Shown here piece after piece: positions 1-8,507 of a stretch of DNA of 64,000 bases; position 1 is the first letter of the stretch; each line of letters begins with the position of its first letter. The stretch is from Chryseobacterium pennae (GTDB taxonomy: Bacteria > Bacteroidota > Bacteroidia > Flavobacteriales > Weeksellaceae). Where the stretch lies: contig NZ_QNVT01000029.1 of assembly GCF_003385515.1 (NCBI RefSeq), forward strand, positions 26,633-90,632, written 5' to 3'. The position numbers were made by a program, and so were the translations under genes. Below the pieces are notes generated by a model, which saw only the letters and a program-made list of their open reading frames with translations, was not told the origin of the DNA and did no database searches.

Positions 1-275
1 CTCTTTTATAAATGCAAAATGCATCAGGATTTTATTTTATCACTCTGTGTTTGTTTTTATTTATTTTTTCATAGCTTAGTGACATCGTAAGATGGTGATT
101 TTATGTTAAATAAATATAGATAAATTTAAATAGTTTAAGAAAAATCTTGACAAAATTTTGTATGTTACAGTTTTTTTTTAAATTTAAACTTTGGATTAGT
201 AATTTATTTGATTAATCTGTAAATTGCTCAAAGACAGATCCAAACCAAAATAGTAAATCTCAAAATAATAATAAT
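1..275. other. Non-coding stretch upstream of tssB
   Basis: This stretch is very AT-rich and holds no convincing reading frame. It must carry the 5' untranslated region and probably the promoter of tssB. A TTGAC-like box lies near 148-152, but I see no clean TAnnTTTG -7 element at the right distance, so no promoter is called. The left edge of the window may cut off further type VI secretion genes. Confidence 0.5.
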
Positions 276-722
276 ATGGCAATGTTTAATTATGGTGTTG
301 GCGGAAACGAGGTAAAAGTAGACGCTAATGAAGCTATTCAGGAAATACAGGAAAATAAATCACTGATAGTAAGCCAGCTTACAACAGACGAATCTTATAC
401 CCCTGAAATTGTAACAGGATTAAAAACTGTGGAAGACGTGTTCAAACACTTTCAGCCTTCTGTGGCAGTACAACACGAAACAGAAGATGGAGGAGTGGTT
501 GACGAAGAATTCCGTTTTCAGAATCTTGGAGACTTTACTCCTAAAAGCCTTACTCAGAAATCTGATTATCTTCAGCAACTGAGCATGGAGCAGGAGCAGT
601 ACAACAAAATTGTACGTCAGTTAAAAACCAATAAAATTCTTCGCAATATGCTGGAGAACGACCAGACAAGAGCTGCGTTCATCGAAGTATTGAAAGATGT
701 AGCACAAGAACTTGAAAAATAA
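276..722 (+). CDS. tssB: T6SS contractile sheath small subunit TssB (subtype iii)
   Basis: This 148-residue soluble protein is the small subunit of the type VI secretion contractile sheath. Together with TssC it forms the cytoplasmic tube whose contraction drives the Hcp needle out of the cell. The sequence has the TssB-type acidic, helix-rich C-terminal half (about residues 95-146) and a central segment typical of Bacteroidota TssB (TVEDVFKHFQP near 50-60, then FRFQNLGDFTPKSL near 78-92). It has no signal peptide or membrane segment. It is slightly shorter than proteobacterial VipA, as usual for subtype iii. tssC follows after 20 bp, so the two are surely cotranscribed. The tube gene hcp and the spike gene vgrG lie about 28 kb downstream rather than adjacent. 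Confidence 0.9.
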   Translation: MAMFNYGVGGNEVKVDANEAIQEIQENKSLIVSQLTTDESYTPEIVTGLKTVEDVFKHFQPSVAVQHETEDGGVVDEEFRFQNLGDFTPKSLTQKSDYLQQLSMEQEQYNKIVRQLKTNKILRNMLENDQTRAAFIEVLKDVAQELEK

Positions 723-742
723 TTAAAGACTTACATTAAATC

Positions 743-2107
743 ATGGATAGCAAATTACAGGCGCAGGAAAGCCAGCAGCAGGGACAACAGCAGCAGCACT
801 CAGGGCAGCCGAAAGGCAACCCGCTTGCAGAGCTCAATAAAATGGGAGGTTTTGGCTTTGTTGAATCCGTTGTGGACGGGATCGCCAATATGAACCCAAC
901 AAGAAAAGCAAGGAAAGAAATCTTCCTAAATGATAACAATAAGGCAGGAGAAAGAAAAGAACTTCTTCAGAAGATCAATCTTTGGGTAAGCCTTCTTGAA
1001 GGTAGTGAATCTGCTGATAAAATGGCTGATACGTGCAAAACCAAAGCACAACTGGCTGATCAGAATTTAAAGAAAAACTTAAAAAGTACACTGGATGCAG
1101 TTCGTCTGTTGGAAACCAACTATAGAACAGTCGCTCAATTCTATAAAAATACAGAATTGGATAAAGTGGATAACGTAAGTATTGTTAATGCAAGCCTTGA
1201 TCAGGTTTCAGACCTTGACAATCCTTTATTCATTGATGCCATCTCTGAAGAATTCAAAAATTATTATGACCGCTTAGACCTTAGAGATAACTACTCACTC
1301 CTTGCTATCCCCGGATACTTAGGATCTAATAAAGTTATTGAAAAGTGGGCTAAAATCTGTAACGAGAACAAAGTAATGATGGTTACAGACTTTGCGAACC
1401 TTGATAAGCCGGATGACGTTGTAGATTTATTCCATTCTGCAAACCTTACAGGTGGGGAACTTCACAGAAGTAACGTGATCATGACGTGTAACTGGCTAGT
1501 AGGACGTGGAAAAGCAGAAGAAGTAGGAGAAGAAGAAAACGTAGAACTTCCACCTTCCACTTCATTAGCAGGAAAAATCCATAAAACACTGATGTCTCAG
1601 GTAGCAGCAGGTAAAAAACATGGTAACATCAACGAAGTAGACGCTGTAAAATTCGAATTGAAGAAAAGTGAAATTTCTCAGTTGGAAAAAATGGGTCTTG
1701 TACCAATGGTTAACGAATATGGTAAAATTATGGCTTTCTCTGCAAAGACATTATTTACAGGAGACAACATCGGTCTTCAGACCTATTCTGTAGTTCGTGT
1801 ATTCGACTATGTAACTAAAGTATTGCTAGACTTCCTGAACAGAAGAGCCTTCGAAAACTGGAATGCTAAGAACGAAGACGATTTGAGAAGACAAATTGTT
1901 ACTTTCCTTGACAATATCAAAGGACCAGACAAATTGATCGAGAAATTCAAGATCGTTCGTTTCGAACAGGATAGAGTAAACAAAGACAGAGTATGGCTTG
2001 ATATCCGTATGACACCTTATTTCCCTACAAAAAGTTTCGTTATTAAACTAGACGGACATAAAGGAGATGATGGTAACGAATGGGATGCACAATACACTCA
2101 GGAATAA
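743..2107 (+). CDS. tssC: T6SS contractile sheath large subunit TssC (subtype iii)
   Basis: This 454-residue protein is the large sheath subunit that pairs with TssB in the type VI contractile tail. It matches the Bacteroidota TssC family (DUF5458-type) in its length, lack of a signal peptide and conserved stretches around FIDAISEEFKNYYDRLDL and in the C-terminal third. The first 25 residues are unusually glutamine-rich (QESQQQGQQQQ) and probably disordered. They precede the conserved core and could be a subtype-specific extension. The gene begins 20 bp after tssB and ends just before a strong hairpin terminator, so the sheath pair forms its own transcription unit or the end of one that begins outside the window. 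Confidence 0.9.
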   Translation: MDSKLQAQESQQQGQQQQHSGQPKGNPLAELNKMGGFGFVESVVDGIANMNPTRKARKEIFLNDNNKAGERKELLQKINLWVSLLEGSESADKMADTCKTKAQLADQNLKKNLKSTLDAVRLLETNYRTVAQFYKNTELDKVDNVSIVNASLDQVSDLDNPLFIDAISEEFKNYYDRLDLRDNYSLLAIPGYLGSNKVIEKWAKICNENKVMMVTDFANLDKPDDVVDLFHSANLTGGELHRSNVIMTCNWLVGRGKAEEVGEEENVELPPSTSLAGKIHKTLMSQVAAGKKHGNINEVDAVKFELKKSEISQLEKMGLVPMVNEYGKIMAFSAKTLFTGDNIGLQTYSVVRVFDYVTKVLLDFLNRRAFENWNAKNEDDLRRQIVTFLDNIKGPDKLIEKFKIVRFEQDRVNKDRVWLDIRMTPYFPTKSFVIKLDGHKGDDGNEWDAQYTQE

Positions 2108-2128
2108 TAACACCTTATTTTTAATCAT

Positions 2129-2160
2129 AAAAACCGATGCATTTTTTACATCGGTTTTTT
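2129..2160 (+). terminator. Rho-independent terminator after tssC
   Basis: An inverted repeat with arms ACCGATG and CATCGGT is followed by a run of T. It sits 21 bp after the tssC stop codon and closes the sheath transcription unit. Confidence 0.85.
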
Positions 2161-2173
2161 TCTACCAATACCT

Positions 2174-2641
2174 ATGAATATTAAAATGAATATCAAACTT
2201 ATCATTGGTTTGCCTCTTCTATTGATGATGCTTTTGGTAAGCTGTGAAAAGAAATACCAAAGCCCGGATCAATATGAAGAAGACCTTTTTGCAGACGAAC
2301 GTCAGGAAGGAAAAGCTTACATCATGGATGAAGAAGAATGTTTTGATGGAAGTGAATTGGTTTTAGCAAGTTCGGAAGTAAAGCTGGCAGACAGTTCAAA
2401 AGGCCGTGGAAAATCATTTTTTCTTTATAAAGTAAGATCCGGAAAAGTTTTAAAAACAGTAAGAGACTCCACTTTGGAATTGCCGATGATGTTTTTATCT
2501 CCCCATAAGCTAAAACTGAAAGAGGATTCCATGTACTTGTACCTGAAAAAATTAGATGGCTACCGTTTTATTGCGAAAGAAAGAAATCTTAAGTATCAAT
2601 GGCTGAGAGGGGCTTCCGTATATTCTGTGAAGAAAAAATAA
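2174..2641 (+). CDS. Small lipoprotein of unknown function
   Basis: The product has 155 residues and starts with a lipoprotein signal: a hydrophobic stretch at residues 8-22 that ends in the lipobox LLVSC, with the lipidated cysteine at about residue 24. The mature part is acidic at first (QYEEDLFADERQEG) and then basic and beta-rich. I recognise no domain. An alternative start at 2186 (MNIKLII) would give the more usual signal length. It follows tssBC but is separated from it by a terminator, so a type VI role is possible (some systems use a lipoprotein anchor) but unsupported. mutY follows 79 bp later with its own promoter. Confidence 0.65.
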   Translation: MNIKMNIKLIIGLPLLLMMLLVSCEKKYQSPDQYEEDLFADERQEGKAYIMDEEECFDGSELVLASSEVKLADSSKGRGKSFFLYKVRSGKVLKTVRDSTLELPMMFLSPHKLKLKEDSMYLYLKKLDGYRFIAKERNLKYQWLRGASVYSVKKK

Positions 2642-2649
2642 AATAAACC

Positions 2650-2657
2650 TATCTTTG
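2650..2657 (+). promoter_or_regulatory. Probable -7 box of the mutY promoter
   Basis: TATCTTTG matches the Bacteroidota -7 consensus TAnnTTTG. It lies 63 bp before the chosen mutY start. The 5' leader then contains a small hairpin, GAAGAG (2680-2685) with CTCTTC (2693-2698). The -33 element is weak. Confidence 0.5.
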
Positions 2658-2720
2658 CGTTCCTGGAATAATGCAGGATGAAGAGATAAAAGCTCTTCAG
2701 TGACTTAAATTGATTGGTTT

Positions 2721-3755
2721 TTGGAAAAGAATAGTGCAACCTCAGAATTCCTTCATGTAGGAAACAGGCTTTTGAAATGGTATCGTAACAACGCAAGAGA
2801 TCTGCCTTTCAGACAGACAAAAGATCCCTATAAAATCTGGATCTGTGAAATTGTATTTCAGCAGACAAGAATCAATCAGGGCCTTAATCATTATAATAAT
2901 TTTATTAAACGATTTCCGGATGTAAAAACCTTAGCTGAAGCTGAGGAAAATGAAGTGTTGCTTTACTGGAAAGGCTTAGGCTATTATTCCAGAGCGATCA
3001 ATATCCATAAAGCTTCTCAGCAGATCATGAATGATTATGATGGAATATTTCCAGCCCAATATGAAGAAATTTTAAAACTGAAAGGAATAGGAAAGTATAC
3101 AGCAGCAGCTGTTTCAAGTATTTGTTTTGATGGAAAAATGCCTGCTGTTGATGGGAACTTCTACCGGGTCCTGAGCCGTTTCTTTGCCGATGATTTTGAT
3201 ATTTCAAACTCAAGGGCATTTACTTATTTTTCTGAGTTGGCGACATTGATAATGCCGGATAATGTTGGAGATTTCAATCAGGCGATGATGGATATAGGTT
3301 CCGAGATCTGTAAACCCAAAAATCCTTTGTGTGGAGAATGCCCGATCCATGAAGACTGTCTGGCTTTTTCCCTACAGAAAATCTCTGATTATCCTGTGAA
3401 AACGAAAAAAGTAAAGGCTGAAGATCTTGCTTTGACCTATTATTTTGTTCACAGAAACGGGCAATTTCTGATCCGTCAGAGAAAAGATGACTTTATCTGG
3501 AAAAAATTATTTGAATTTCCAGCTTCTATTTCTGCTGACATGGAAACCTTTATTACTGGTTCAAAAACGATTACCCATAAACTGACGCACAAGAACTTAA
3601 GTATTGAAATATTGAATGTTGAGGTGCCTTCAGAAGAGATTTGGAATCGTTTTATTACTGAAAATCAATACCTGATTACAGATGTTGAAGGTTCCCATGA
3701 AAAATCCTTTCCGAAGCCTTTGGAAAATTACATTCAAAACTCATTGAAAGACTGA
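2721..3755 (+). CDS. mutY: A/G-specific adenine DNA glycosylase MutY
   Basis: MutY removes adenine mispaired with 8-oxoguanine or G in base-excision repair. The 344-residue protein has the full set of signatures: catalytic Glu43 in WICEIVFQQTR, the helix-hairpin-helix LKGIGKYTAAAV (about 120-131), catalytic Asp144 in PAVDGNFYRVLSR, and the [4Fe-4S] ligands Cys197, Cys204, Cys207 and Cys213 with spacing C-x6-C-x2-C-x5-C. A NUDIX-like C-terminal domain for 8-oxoG recognition spans about 225-344. The start used is a TTG codon because no in-frame ATG lies upstream of the conserved region. gldD follows 44 bp after the stop. Confidence 0.95.
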   Translation: MEKNSATSEFLHVGNRLLKWYRNNARDLPFRQTKDPYKIWICEIVFQQTRINQGLNHYNNFIKRFPDVKTLAEAEENEVLLYWKGLGYYSRAINIHKASQQIMNDYDGIFPAQYEEILKLKGIGKYTAAAVSSICFDGKMPAVDGNFYRVLSRFFADDFDISNSRAFTYFSELATLIMPDNVGDFNQAMMDIGSEICKPKNPLCGECPIHEDCLAFSLQKISDYPVKTKKVKAEDLALTYYFVHRNGQFLIRQRKDDFIWKKLFEFPASISADMETFITGSKTITHKLTHKNLSIEILNVEVPSEEIWNRFITENQYLITDVEGSHEKSFPKPLENYIQNSLKD

Positions 3756-3787
3756 AATTTGTCTTCCGAAATCTGAAATCTAATTTG

Positions 3788-3795
3788 TACTTTTG
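3788..3795 (+). promoter_or_regulatory. Probable -7 box just upstream of gldD
   Basis: TACTTTTG fits TAnnTTTG and ends only four bases before the gldD ATG at 3800, which implies a very short or absent leader. No TTTG lies 19 bases upstream, so a second promoter or readthrough from mutY is also possible. Confidence 0.45.
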
Positions 3796-3799
3796 CAAA

Positions 3800-4357
3800 A
3801 TGATTAAAAAAGTCATTTTTATTTTTGTATCACTGCTTTTAATTTCATGTGGAAAAGACCCGGTTCCAAAACCGTACGGAGAACTGCGTCTGGAATACCC
3901 GGCGCCGAAATACCAGAAGTTTGAAAACAACTGTGCCTATACTTTCGAGTATTCGGATTTTGCTAATATTACTGCAGCAAAAAAACCGTGTTGGTATTAT
4001 CTGAACTATCCTCAAATGAAGGCAAAGGTTTTTGTGACCTATTACCCGATACAGAATGACTTTGCAGAACACATTAAAGAAGCTGAAAAAATGGTATATG
4101 AGCATACCATCAAAGCCAGTTCCATAGATACAAAATCCTTTGAATATCCTGAAAAGAAAGTATACGGGAATTTCTATGAGCTGAAAGGGCAGAGTGCTTC
4201 CAATCTTCAATTTTACATTACAGACAGCGCGAAACACTTCGTGACTGGTTACTTATACTTTAATACGAGACCGAAACCGGACTCTCTGGCTCCTGCTGTG
4301 AATTATATCAAAAACGATATGAAACATATGCTGGACTCTTTTGAATGGAAAAAATAA
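3800..4357 (+). CDS. gldD: Gliding motility lipoprotein GldD
   Basis: GldD is a lipoprotein needed for gliding motility and for type IX secretion in flavobacteria. The 185-residue product has a lipoprotein signal (MIKKVIFIF..LLLISCGK, lipidated Cys17) and the GldD start of the mature part (PKPYGELRLEYPAPKYQKF). The ATG at 3800 is preferred over an upstream TTG (3785) because it gives a normal signal peptide, and because the upstream codons overlap a -7 promoter box. It lies directly after mutY. In Flavobacterium johnsoniae, from memory, ssb and gldE lie between mutY and gldD; neither is present here. Confidence 0.9.
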   Translation: MIKKVIFIFVSLLLISCGKDPVPKPYGELRLEYPAPKYQKFENNCAYTFEYSDFANITAAKKPCWYYLNYPQMKAKVFVTYYPIQNDFAEHIKEAEKMVYEHTIKASSIDTKSFEYPEKKVYGNFYELKGQSASNLQFYITDSAKHFVTGYLYFNTRPKPDSLAPAVNYIKNDMKHMLDSFEWKK

Positions 4358-4384
4358 TTACTTTTAATATACATTGAAAAATAT

Positions 4385-5308
4385 ATGAAACTTTTAGTTG
4401 TAGGAAGTGTTGCATTTGATGCAATTGAAACACCATTTGGTAAAACGGACAAAATTTTAGGCGGAGCTGCTACTTATATTGGGATCACTTCATCTATTTT
4501 AGGCGTTAAATCTGGTATTGTTTCTGTAGTAGGAGGAGACTTTCCACAGGAACACCTTGATATGTTTACAGACAGAGAAGTAAACATCGAAGGAATTGAA
4601 ATCGTAAAAGAAGGAAAAACATTCTTCTGGTCAGGAAAATATCACAATGATCTGAACACCAGAGATACTTTGGCTACAGAAGTAAACGTATTGGAGAACT
4701 TTGATCCGAAAATCCCGGATTCAATGCAGGATGCCGAAATTTTATTGCTTGGAAACCTACACCCTGGAGTTCAGCTATCCGTATTGGAAAAAATGAACAA
4801 CCGTCCTAAGCTTGTAATCCTTGATACGATGAATTTCTGGATGGATTGTGCATGGGATATTCTGATGGATATGATCGCTAAAACGGATGTAATTACCATC
4901 AATGACGAAGAAGCAAGACAACTTTCAGGAGAATATTCTCTTGTAAAAGCTGCTAAAAAGATCCATGCAATGGGACCTGAATATGTAATCATCAAAAAAG
5001 GAGAGCATGGAGCCTTACTTTTCCATGACGGTAAAGTATTTGCTATCCCGGCACTACCATTGGAAGATGTTTTTGATCCAACCGGAGCAGGAGATACTTT
5101 CGCAGGTGGTTTTGCCGCTTATCTTGCTAAAAAAGGTAAAATTGATTTTGATACGATGAAGTCTGCGTTGATCGTGGGATCAGCAATGGCTTCTTTCACT
5201 GTAGAAAAATTCGGAACACAAAGAATTGAAGAAGTTAACGAATCAGATATGTTCAGCAGATTGAGACAATTTAAAGAATTGACAACTTTTGATATTGAAC
5301 TGCAATAA
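4385..5308 (+). CDS. PfkB-family carbohydrate or nucleoside kinase
   Basis: This 307-residue cytoplasmic enzyme belongs to the ribokinase/PfkB fold and phosphorylates a sugar or nucleoside hydroxyl using ATP. It has the N-terminal GG motif (GGAATYIG, residues 26-33) and the C-terminal PfkB signature DPTGAGDTFAGG (231-242), where Asp237 is the catalytic base in the anion hole. The substrate cannot be read from the sequence. It differs from the fructokinase-like PfkB protein encoded at 28435-29355. It is 27 bp after gldD and may be cotranscribed with it. A new promoter follows before the next gene. Confidence 0.85.
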   Translation: MKLLVVGSVAFDAIETPFGKTDKILGGAATYIGITSSILGVKSGIVSVVGGDFPQEHLDMFTDREVNIEGIEIVKEGKTFFWSGKYHNDLNTRDTLATEVNVLENFDPKIPDSMQDAEILLLGNLHPGVQLSVLEKMNNRPKLVILDTMNFWMDCAWDILMDMIAKTDVITINDEEARQLSGEYSLVKAAKKIHAMGPEYVIIKKGEHGALLFHDGKVFAIPALPLEDVFDPTGAGDTFAGGFAAYLAKKGKIDFDTMKSALIVGSAMASFTVEKFGTQRIEEVNESDMFSRLRQFKELTTFDIELQ

Positions 5309-5342
5309 ATAAGTCTTTTTAAGAAATATTTATAATAAAAAA

Positions 5343-5374
5343 TTGAGTGAAATTCGTTAAGAATTCTAAATTTG
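5343..5374 (+). promoter_or_regulatory. Promoter of the SurA-like foldase gene
   Basis: A TTG (5343-5345) and the -7 box TAAATTTG (5367-5374) are 21 bases apart, close to the Bacteroidota consensus TTG-N19-TAnnTTTG. The start codon at 5395 follows 20 bases later. Confidence 0.65.
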
Positions 5375-5394
5375 CAACTTGTTAAAATAGTAAA

Positions 5395-6762
5395 ATGACA
5401 AATAGACTAAAAATCACTTATCTTCTTGGGATTTTCATCATGATTTTTTCTTCCAATATGATGAATGCCCAGCTAAAACCAGGAGATTTAGTGGATGGTA
5501 TTGCTGCTGTGATCGGAAATGAAATCGTTTTGGAATCAGATGTTACTGAGCAGATGAATTATGGAAAACAACAGGGAGCTGCCAATACAGACAAATGTGA
5601 GTTCCTTGAAAGCCTTATCAGCAACAAACTTCTTGTATATGAAGCAAAAAAAGATACATTAATTGAAAACCGTTCTGCAGCGATCAAAGAGCAGGCTAAT
5701 CAAAAATACCGTCAGTTGCTTTCTCAATTTCCAGATGAAAAGGCATTATTAACTGCTTATAAATTCAAAAATGCCTACGAAATGAAAAACGCTATCGAAA
5801 AAATCGATACCGACCAGTATTACGGACAGGCAAAATATCAGAGAGTTACTGATAAAGCAGACGTAACTCCTAATGAGGTAACTGACTTTTATAATATGTA
5901 TAAAATGCAGTTGCCACAGGTAAAAGATGAAATTACCTTAGCACAGATCATGATGTATCCAACTTTGACGGAGGCTCATAAGCAAGATCTTATCAACAGA
6001 CTGAAAAAGATCAAACAGGATATCATTGGCGGAGAAACTTTCGAAAGTCAGGCAAGAATTTATTCTGAAGATGAGGGTTCTGCTTCCAATGGTGGATTGT
6101 ATAAAAACATCAACAAAGGACAGATGGTGAAGCCGTTTGAAGCTGCTGCTTTAAATCTTCAGGAAAACGAGATCTCAGATCCTATTGAATCTGAATTCGG
6201 ATACCACATCATTCAGCTGCTGAAGAGATCAGGTAAAGTATATGATGCAAGACACATTCTTTTGAAAGCAACGCCTACAGAAGAAGAACTTAAAACTGCA
6301 AAAGCAAAATTAGACAGCATCAGAGGATTAATTACTGATGGGAAGATGACTTTTAAAGATGCTGCTTTCAAGTTTTCAGATGATAAAAGAACCAAATTCA
6401 ATGCAGGGATAATTCCCGGTGGTGATGGTTCAGATAAAATCGAAAGAGAAAGTATCCCGGGAACAATCAGCTATGAATTGGCAGGTTTGAATAAAGGAGA
6501 TATTACTTCTGCTTTTGAAGATGAAGAGAACAGAAGAAAAGCTGTAAAAATCATCAAGCTTGAAGATGTGATTCCTGCTCACCAGATCACTCTGGAAACA
6601 GACTTCAGCCGAATCAAGCAGATGGCGCTCAATAAAAAGAAAAACGAAATGGTTGAAAAATTTGTCAACTCCAAGTTGCCAACTACTTTCATATCCATCG
6701 ACGGACGTTACGATAACTGTAGCTTTAAATCCAACTGGAAAAAAGAATCAGTTAAAAAATAA
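5395..6762 (+). CDS. SurA-like periplasmic peptidyl-prolyl isomerase
   Basis: This 455-residue secreted chaperone probably assists outer-membrane protein folding, like SurA. It has an N-terminal signal peptide (residues 1-25, ending near MNAQ). A SurA-type N-terminal domain follows (DGIAAVIGNEIVLESDV). Two parvulin (PpiC) domains lie at about 178-278 and 285-390; the typical segments GGLYKNINKGQMVKPFE and ARHILLKA are visible. It has its own promoter and ends with a strong terminator. SurA orthologues in Flavobacteria usually look like this. Chaperone function is inferred from the domain layout. Confidence 0.88.
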   Translation: MTNRLKITYLLGIFIMIFSSNMMNAQLKPGDLVDGIAAVIGNEIVLESDVTEQMNYGKQQGAANTDKCEFLESLISNKLLVYEAKKDTLIENRSAAIKEQANQKYRQLLSQFPDEKALLTAYKFKNAYEMKNAIEKIDTDQYYGQAKYQRVTDKADVTPNEVTDFYNMYKMQLPQVKDEITLAQIMMYPTLTEAHKQDLINRLKKIKQDIIGGETFESQARIYSEDEGSASNGGLYKNINKGQMVKPFEAAALNLQENEISDPIESEFGYHIIQLLKRSGKVYDARHILLKATPTEEELKTAKAKLDSIRGLITDGKMTFKDAAFKFSDDKRTKFNAGIIPGGDGSDKIERESIPGTISYELAGLNKGDITSAFEDEENRRKAVKIIKLEDVIPAHQITLETDFSRIKQMALNKKKNEMVEKFVNSKLPTTFISIDGRYDNCSFKSNWKKESVKK

Positions 6763-6766
6763 AATT

Positions 6767-6798
6767 AAAACCTTCAGAAATTTCTGAAGGTTTTTTTT
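6767..6798 (+). terminator. Rho-independent terminator after the SurA-like gene
   Basis: The arms CCTTCAGAAA and TTTCTGAAGG form an uninterrupted 10-bp stem, extended by A/T pairs and followed by eight T. Confidence 0.9.
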
Positions 6799-6910
6799 AT
6801 GCTGAAGAGTCAGGTATAAAAACAAATGATTCTTTATGATTAGCACAAACAGGTATTCTGCATCTGTCATTTTGGATGAAATTATTTGATAACTTTACAA
6901 AAACCAAAAC

Positions 6911-7408
6911 ATGGATTACGAATTTTATCTTAATAAATTTCACCTGGCCATAACAGAAGTACTTAAAGAAAAACTTGAAAATAATAAGTTGGATGTATCT
7001 GTTGATACTGTTCTGGATTCTGTTGCTCTTAAAGTATTTAAACCGGAATGGTCCTCTGATTTAAATTCACCATTAGATGCTATAGGGAGGATTTTCTTTT
7101 CAATATGGATAAATGACAAAACCATTCAGGAGGGAAGAATGTATTATAATATCCATGCTCTAAAGCTGAGAGAATTTAAAAAACAGGCATTATCAAGTAG
7201 AAAATTTGCTCAGGATTTTAGGAATGAATTCAGGAAATACCAGAAAGACTGGCCAAATGTAAATATTGAATTTGGCCCACTAACATTAATGCAGGGATGG
7301 GTTGATTTGAAAGAAGATAATATACAGGGAAATATTGAAGAATTGGTTCAAAATTTTTTTAAGATCAGTTCAATTATAGATACAGTTCTGGAGCGGTATA
7401 AGAAATAA
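6911..7408 (+). CDS. Conserved-looking hypothetical protein, 165 residues
   Basis: I do not recognise this protein. It is soluble, with no signal peptide or membrane segment, and looks helical, with charged C-terminal helices (residues about 85-165). It stands alone between a terminator and the nitronate monooxygenase gene. The codon use is like that of its neighbours, so it is a plausible real gene. Confidence 0.65.
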   Translation: MDYEFYLNKFHLAITEVLKEKLENNKLDVSVDTVLDSVALKVFKPEWSSDLNSPLDAIGRIFFSIWINDKTIQEGRMYYNIHALKLREFKKQALSSRKFAQDFRNEFRKYQKDWPNVNIEFGPLTLMQGWVDLKEDNIQGNIEELVQNFFKISSIIDTVLERYKK

Positions 7409-7486
7409 TGGGTTTAAGTGGTTTTCTAATGATTTTTTTAATAAATGTAGAGGGCTGAAAATCTTTGTTTTTAGTATTTTTACAAC

Positions 7487-8476
7487 ATGAGCAATTTTAT
7501 AGATTTCAACGCGGCAAAAAAATTACACGACATGCAGACCAATCAAAATAGAATTTCAGAACTTTTTAATATTAAATATCCGATTATTCAGGCTGGGATG
7601 ATCTGGCATTCCGGATGGAGGCTGGCTTCTGCTGTTTCCAATTGTGGTGGATTAGGATTAATAGGAGCAGGGAGTATGTATCCTGATATTCTCAGGGAAA
7701 ACATTCAAAAGTGTAAACAGGCTACCAATATGCCTTTTGGAGTGAATGTGCCTATGCTGTATCCTAACCTTGATGAAATCATTCAGATCATTCTGGAAGA
7801 AGGGGTAAAAATTGTGTTTACATCAGCTGGAAATCCGAAAACGTATACAGAAACCTTACAAAAAGAAGGACTGAAGGTTGCTCACGTAGTTTCCTCTACC
7901 AAATTTGCTGTAAAATGTGAAGATGCAGGAGTAGATGCAATAGTGGCAGAAGGGTTCGAAGCAGGAGGACACAACGGGAGAGATGAAACTACAACATTCT
8001 GCCTTATTCCAAATGTCAAAAAGCATATTTCAAAACCGTTAATAGCTGCAGGAGGAATTGCCTTAGGTTCTCAGATGAAAGCTGCAATGATTCTGGGAGC
8101 AGACGGAGTACAGATAGGCTCCAGATTCGCGGCTACAACAGAAGCCAGTGCTCACGAGAACTGGAAAAAGAAAATTACCGAACTTCAGGAAGGTGATACG
8201 CATCTTACACTAAAAGAGCTGGCTCCTGTAAGAATGGTTAAAAATAAGTTCTTTAACGAACTTGAAGATGTTTATCTTGCCGGAAGAAATAAAGAAGCAC
8301 TTATTGCATCGCTAGGAAGAGCAAGAGCAAAAAAAGGAATGTTTGAAGGTGACATGGAAGATGGAGAGCTTGAAATAGGACAGGTTTCAGCACTTATTGA
8401 TGATATCATTCCGGTGGAAACAGTCTTTAATCATTTATTGAAGGAGTTTGAAGAAACAAAAATGCCTTCCTTTTAA
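7487..8476 (+). CDS. Nitronate monooxygenase-like FMN enzyme
   Basis: This enzyme belongs to the FMN-dependent TIM-barrel family of nitronate monooxygenases and FabK-type enoyl-ACP reductases. The 329-residue sequence shows the substrate/FMN entry (YPIIQAGMIWHSGWRLASAVSNCGGLGLIGAGS), the flavin loop EGFEAGGHNGRDETTTF with the conserved His, and the phosphate-binding GGIALG and GADGVQIGSRF segments. The annotated start is eight bases after a TATTTTTA box, so a second ATG at 7532 (MQTNQNR), which removes 15 poorly conserved residues, is also likely. Whether it oxidises nitronates or acts in fatty acid synthesis cannot be decided here. Confidence 0.85.
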   Translation: MSNFIDFNAAKKLHDMQTNQNRISELFNIKYPIIQAGMIWHSGWRLASAVSNCGGLGLIGAGSMYPDILRENIQKCKQATNMPFGVNVPMLYPNLDEIIQIILEEGVKIVFTSAGNPKTYTETLQKEGLKVAHVVSSTKFAVKCEDAGVDAIVAEGFEAGGHNGRDETTTFCLIPNVKKHISKPLIAAGGIALGSQMKAAMILGADGVQIGSRFAATTEASAHENWKKKITELQEGDTHLTLKELAPVRMVKNKFFNELEDVYLAGRNKEALIASLGRARAKKGMFEGDMEDGELEIGQVSALIDDIIPVETVFNHLLKEFEETKMPSF

Positions 8477-8507
8477 AAATTGACCGTATCATATATTATT
8501 TGAATTA

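Noticed and set aside
3785..3799. TTG start of gldD at 3785
   Set aside because: It overlaps the -7 promoter box and adds five residues before a normal lipoprotein signal. The ATG at 3800 is better.
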